Below are positions 33,937-36,698 of a stretch of DNA of 36,698 nucleotides, one piece after another. A program made the position numbers and the translations under genes. The notes below the pieces were generated by a model that did no database searches, was not told the DNA's origin, and saw only the letters and a program-made list of their open reading frames with translations. The DNA is from Xanthomonas maliensis (lineage in GTDB: Bacteria > Pseudomonadota > Gammaproteobacteria > Xanthomonadales > Xanthomonadaceae): assembly GCF_009192945.1 (NCBI RefSeq), contig NZ_NSET01000008.1, positions 1 through 36,698 of the forward strand, read 5' to 3'. Within the stretch, counting starts at the first letter, position 1, and each line of letters opens with the position of its first letter.

Positions 33937-34131
33937 ATGACGCCACTGGACAAGCCGCTGCGCAGGGAACTGCAGGTCGGCGATACGCTTTATACGCTGA
34001 CGATCGATCCGCAAGCCCTCAAGCTGGTCGAGAAAGGGCATCGCAAGGGCATTGTCTTGCGCTGGCAGGAACTGGTTAGCGGCGATGCCGCATTGGCGCA
34101 GGCGCTGCAGGCCTCGCTTGCGCAACGATGA
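33937..34131 (+). CDS. Small protein, 64 aa
   Basis: A 64-residue protein starting MTPLDKPLRRELQVGDTLYTL, with a short beta-rich N-terminal half (VGDTLYTLTIDPQALKLVEKG, KGIVLRWQELV) and a helical end. The ATG at 33937 has GGAGAG six bases upstream. It is divergent from the YciF-like gene and convergent with the flavoprotein gene. I do not know a named family for it. Confidence 0.65.
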   Translation: MTPLDKPLRRELQVGDTLYTLTIDPQALKLVEKGHRKGIVLRWQELVSGDAALAQALQASLAQR

Positions 34132-34159
34132 GTCTGGACCGCGCCGGTGAACGGGCCGC

Positions 34160-35374
34160 TCAGCCGAATAGGCGCGCCAGCTCGCGAACCGCCGCGTCGG
34201 AGGCGGCGCGGTCCGGCGTGCTGTCCGGGTTGCCGAAATCCGCTGGCTGCTGCGACTGCACCAGGATGCCGTCGCGACGTGGCACGACATTGAGATTGTG
34301 GCCGCGCCAGACCAGCCCGTAAGTGACCTCCGGCTGCGGGATCAGGCGCGCGGTCTGGCCGCGAACCGGGATGAGGCTATCGTCGCCCAGCAAGGCGCGC
34401 GCGCCATAGCCGGTGGCATTGACCACGATGGGCTCGCGCAGCGAGGCGAACTGACGCGGGTCGCTGAATTCCCGTGTCTGCAGTTCGCCGCCGCGCGCAA
34501 GGTATTCGTCCATCAACAAGCGTGCGTACGCGGCGAGGTTGAAGGTCAGCTGGGTGTAGCGGCGGACATACGGAACCGGGAACGGGTGGCGACCGGGCGC
34601 AAGCGGCTGCGAGCGTGGGCCCAGATCGCGCAATCGCGTGCTTTCCAGCGGAGGATAGTCGGGCTCGTGCGCCTCGCTCGCGCCGATCGGCTGGTCGAAC
34701 GGCACGTCCGACAGCACGTAGCCGTCGCGCCACTCGATCGGATCGCCCGGCAGGCCCAGCAAGGTCTGGTAGCGCCGAAAGGACAGCCGCGCCATCTCTT
34801 CCCACCGCTGTTGGAAGGCCGCATCGGCATACGCGCTGCTGCAGATGCGCGAGTCGGGCGACCACACCCCGGTGGCGTAGAACGAGCGCACATCCGGCAA
34901 TTGTTCGCGGCTGTAGATGCACACGCGCAGGCCTGCGCGCTGGGCGGCGAGAGCCGTGGTCAAGCCGATGGCGCCACAGCCGACCACCGCCAGGGTCCGC
35001 GCCTTTGCATCTGCGGCGCGTACCAGGCGCAAGGCGTACTCGGCGGCGCCCCAGGACAGCGACCAACCGCTGCCGCCGTGACCGTAGTTGTGTACCACCG
35101 TCTTGCGCGCGATGCGTTCGCTGGCGATGCGCGGGCCTTGTGCCCGGAATGGCCGGGTGCAGCAGCTCACCGCGATGATGCGGTCCGGTTCGGCGCGGAT
35201 GGGTGCCAGCGGCGGCGGCGCTGCAAAGCGATCCGCTGCGGTCGACGGCGGCGGGCCCTGGTCTGCCGGCGGTGCGCGCAGGCCAGCGCCGGTTGCGGCG
35301 CGCGCGCTCCAACCGCCCGCCGATGCCAGTGCGATCGCGGCACCCGTGCCCTGAAGGAAGCGACGACGGTCCAT
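34160..35374 (-). CDS. Tat-exported D-amino-acid-oxidase-like flavoprotein with permuted motif order
   Basis: A 404-residue FAD oxidoreductase. The ATG at 35372-35374 gives a twin-arginine signal, MDRRRFLQGTGAAIALA, followed by a Pro/Ala linker to about residue 60. Then come TRPFRAQGPRI (73-83) and HNYGHGGSGWSLSWG (95-109), which in D-amino-acid oxidases lie at the C-terminus. Only after them comes the dinucleotide fold VVGCGAIG (130-137), normally at the extreme N-terminus, then the body of a DAO domain (ATGVWSPDSR, GLPGDPIEW, VVNATGYGARALLGD, PVRGQT) ending RELARLFG, just where TRPFR would follow. I read this as a circular permutation of the DAO fold. Substrate is unknown; the conserved Arg of TRPFR suggests a carboxylate. 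Confidence 0.85.
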   Translation of the reverse strand: MDRRRFLQGTGAAIALASAGGWSARAATGAGLRAPPADQGPPPSTAADRFAAPPPLAPIRAEPDRIIAVSCCTRPFRAQGPRIASERIARKTVVHNYGHGGSGWSLSWGAAEYALRLVRAADAKARTLAVVGCGAIGLTTALAAQRAGLRVCIYSREQLPDVRSFYATGVWSPDSRICSSAYADAAFQQRWEEMARLSFRRYQTLLGLPGDPIEWRDGYVLSDVPFDQPIGASEAHEPDYPPLESTRLRDLGPRSQPLAPGRHPFPVPYVRRYTQLTFNLAAYARLLMDEYLARGGELQTREFSDPRQFASLREPIVVNATGYGARALLGDDSLIPVRGQTARLIPQPEVTYGLVWRGHNLNVVPRRDGILVQSQQPADFGNPDSTPDRAASDAAVRELARLFG

Positions 35375-35531
35375 GTGGAGGCTCCGAGGAGGGGGCACGG
35401 TAGGCCGCGAGCATAGCGCAGCGCCGCTCCACACCGCCGATGCCGCCGCGATTGGCGCGCGCTGGCCGGGCACTGGCGCCTGCAAAAGGGCCTTTCGTCG
35501 CCTGGGGCTGGCGTCGCTGCGGGCGACGGCT

Positions 35532-36698
35532 ATGCTCGCGCCGTCCCTTCCTGCGAGTGTTGCCGTGTCCGCCAGCGTGTTCCTGATCCTGCGCATCCTG
35601 TTCGCCTGGACCGCCGCGCTGATCGTCGGTGGCATCCTGTGGTCGCAGTTGTTCGGCTCGCTGGGTTCGGTGTTCGGCCTGGCAATGACCGTGCTGCTGG
35701 TCCTGGCGCTGCTGAGTTCGGTCACCCACGTGCGCCGGGTGCGCCTGGTTGCCGGTCGCCTTGATCACGCCACGCTGGCCAGCCGTCAGCGCCGCCAGAT
35801 CGAGATTCCGCTCGATGTCCAGGCCGCCTACGTGGTGGCGGAGGAGGCCGTGCGCGGCTTGCCGCGGGTGCAGGACATCGAGCGCGCGCCGGGCAGCCTG
35901 TGGCTGCGTGCCAAGGTGCGGCGCCGCAATGACGGTGACGGGCGGCCGCCGGCGCGCAGCAATCTGTTCGCGCGCTTCGCGATCAAGCACGACCTGGTGT
36001 TGGTGACCATCGCCCCCGGGCAGGGCACCAGCAGCCTCACCCTGCTGTGCGAGCCCGATGCCGGCGCCTGGGTGGATCTGTTCGCGGTCGACGAAGGCAG
36101 CAACTACGAGAATGCCGAGGCCATCAATCGCGCGGTGGTGCGGCGGGTCGGCGAACAACGCCGCGACGAGCAGGCCGCTGCCGAGCGATCGGCGATGGAG
36201 AAGGAGCTGGCGGTGGCGCGGCTGAATCTGCTGCATGCCCAGGTCGAGCCGCACTTTCTGTACAACACCCTGGCCAATGCCCAGGTGCTCGCGCGGACCG
36301 ATCCGCCGCGTGCCGAGGCGATGATCGGTCACCTGATCCACTACCTGCGACGCTCGCTGCCGAGCGCCGACGATGCCACCTCCACGCTCGGCGACGAGCT
36401 GGAACGCACGCAAGCCTATCTGGAGATCCTGCGGATCCGCATGGGCGCGCGACTGGCGTTGCAGGTGGAGGTGCCTTATGAGCTGCGCAGCTTGCAGCTG
36501 CCGTCGATGATGCTGCAGACGCTGGTGGAAAACGCCATCAAGCACGGCCTGGAGCCCAAGCCCGGTGGCGGCACGGTGTGGATCCTGGCGCGCCGGCTGG
36601 ACGACCACGCCACCTTGACCGTGGCCGAAGATGGTCTGGGCTTCAACACTCACAGCCAGGGCACCGGCGTGGGCCTGAAGAACCTGCGCGAACGCCTG
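35532..36698 (+). CDS. LytS/YehU-type sensor histidine kinase, 3' end outside window
   Basis: At least 389 residues of a membrane kinase of the His_kinase (PF06580) class. Two helices lie near 16-38 and 42-62. A soluble domain of about 110 residues follows (IEIPLDVQAAYVVAEEAVRG near 80-100), then the phosphoacceptor helix with His241 in VEPHFLYNTLANAQ, an N-box MMLQTLVENAIKHGL near 325-339, a G-box AEDGLGF where DNGxG is usual, and GTGVGLKNLRER at the edge. Such kinases pair with LytTR-type regulators, so one is expected just downstream. The ATG at 35532 is the first in frame; a GTG at 35565 would remove 11 residues and is equally possible because neither has a clear ribosome site. Confidence 0.88.
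   Translation, partial: MLAPSLPASVAVSASVFLILRILFAWTAALIVGGILWSQLFGSLGSVFGLAMTVLLVLALLSSVTHVRRVRLVAGRLDHATLASRQRRQIEIPLDVQAAYVVAEEAVRGLPRVQDIERAPGSLWLRAKVRRRNDGDGRPPARSNLFARFAIKHDLVLVTIAPGQGTSSLTLLCEPDAGAWVDLFAVDEGSNYENAEAINRAVVRRVGEQRRDEQAAAERSAMEKELAVARLNLLHAQVEPHFLYNTLANAQVLARTDPPRAEAMIGHLIHYLRRSLPSADDATSTLGDELERTQAYLEILRIRMGARLALQVEVPYELRSLQLPSMMLQTLVENAIKHGLEPKPGGGTVWILARRLDDHATLTVAEDGLGFNTHSQGTGVGLKNLRERL

Overview
The window is GC-rich, densely coded chromosomal DNA, most consistent with Xanthomonas or a close relative (Xanthomonadaceae). The pointers are the DUF3348/DUF802/OmpA/DUF2894 operon, a TonB-dependent receptor beside a DUF3526-type ABC exporter, a GH29 fucosidase with a Tat signal, a twin-arginine FAD oxidoreductase, and a dispersed palindromic repeat of a type I associate with Xanthomonas. 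The assignment is by recognition; no search was run. I see no tRNA, rRNA, CRISPR array, transposase or phage gene.

Layout. 0-8.3 kb: copy 1 of a ~143-bp palindromic repeat, a BBP2-type outer-membrane porin (-), an ~0.8-kb gene-free region ending in a Zur-like operator, then an ABC ATPase, two DUF3526-type permeases and a TonB-dependent receptor (+). 8.4-13.0 kb: a translationally coupled minus-strand operon, DUF3348 - MotA/ZorA-like DUF802 protein with a ~700-residue tail - MotB/OmpA-like protein - DUF2894. 13.4-17.6 kb: GH29 alpha-L-fucosidase, a CACHE-GGDEF diguanylate cyclase, two small proteins of unknown function and a YkgJ-type cysteine-cluster protein. 17.8-24.2 kb: stress-type genes (a 58-aa acidic protein, DUF4142 protein, SDR oxidoreductase, DUF6766 membrane protein, a 61-aa hydrophilic protein), copy 2 of the repeat, and a bd-type/cyanide-insensitive quinol oxidase. 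24.7-30.4 kb: a signalling cluster with a sigma-54 response regulator, a 70-aa protein resembling an isolated histidine-kinase DHp hairpin, a single-domain receiver, and a 1177-aa CheB-CheR-PAS-HWE kinase. 30.7-34.1 kb: an unknown 193-aa protein, a disordered 106-aa protein, manganese catalase, a DUF892/YciF ferritin-like protein and a 64-aa protein. 34.2-36.7 kb: a Tat-exported D-amino-acid-oxidase-like flavoprotein whose motif order looks circularly permuted, and a LytS-type histidine kinase cut by the window edge.

How the genes may work together. The ABC/TonB operon is probably a metal or metallophore transport unit; its operator suggests zinc control. The DUF802/OmpA pair has the hallmarks of a proton-driven MotAB/ZorAB-class motor with a long cytoplasmic tail, and the two flanking DUF proteins are candidate partners. 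The HWE kinase, the lone receiver and the DHp-like protein overlapping the sigma-54 regulator could form a split phosphorelay, set among genes for oxidative and general stress (Mn catalase, YciF, SDR, terminal oxidase).

The observations I would check first are the apparent circular permutation in the flavoprotein at 34160-35374, the ZorAB-like motor operon at 8388-13042, and the isolated DHp-like hairpin at 26005-26217.
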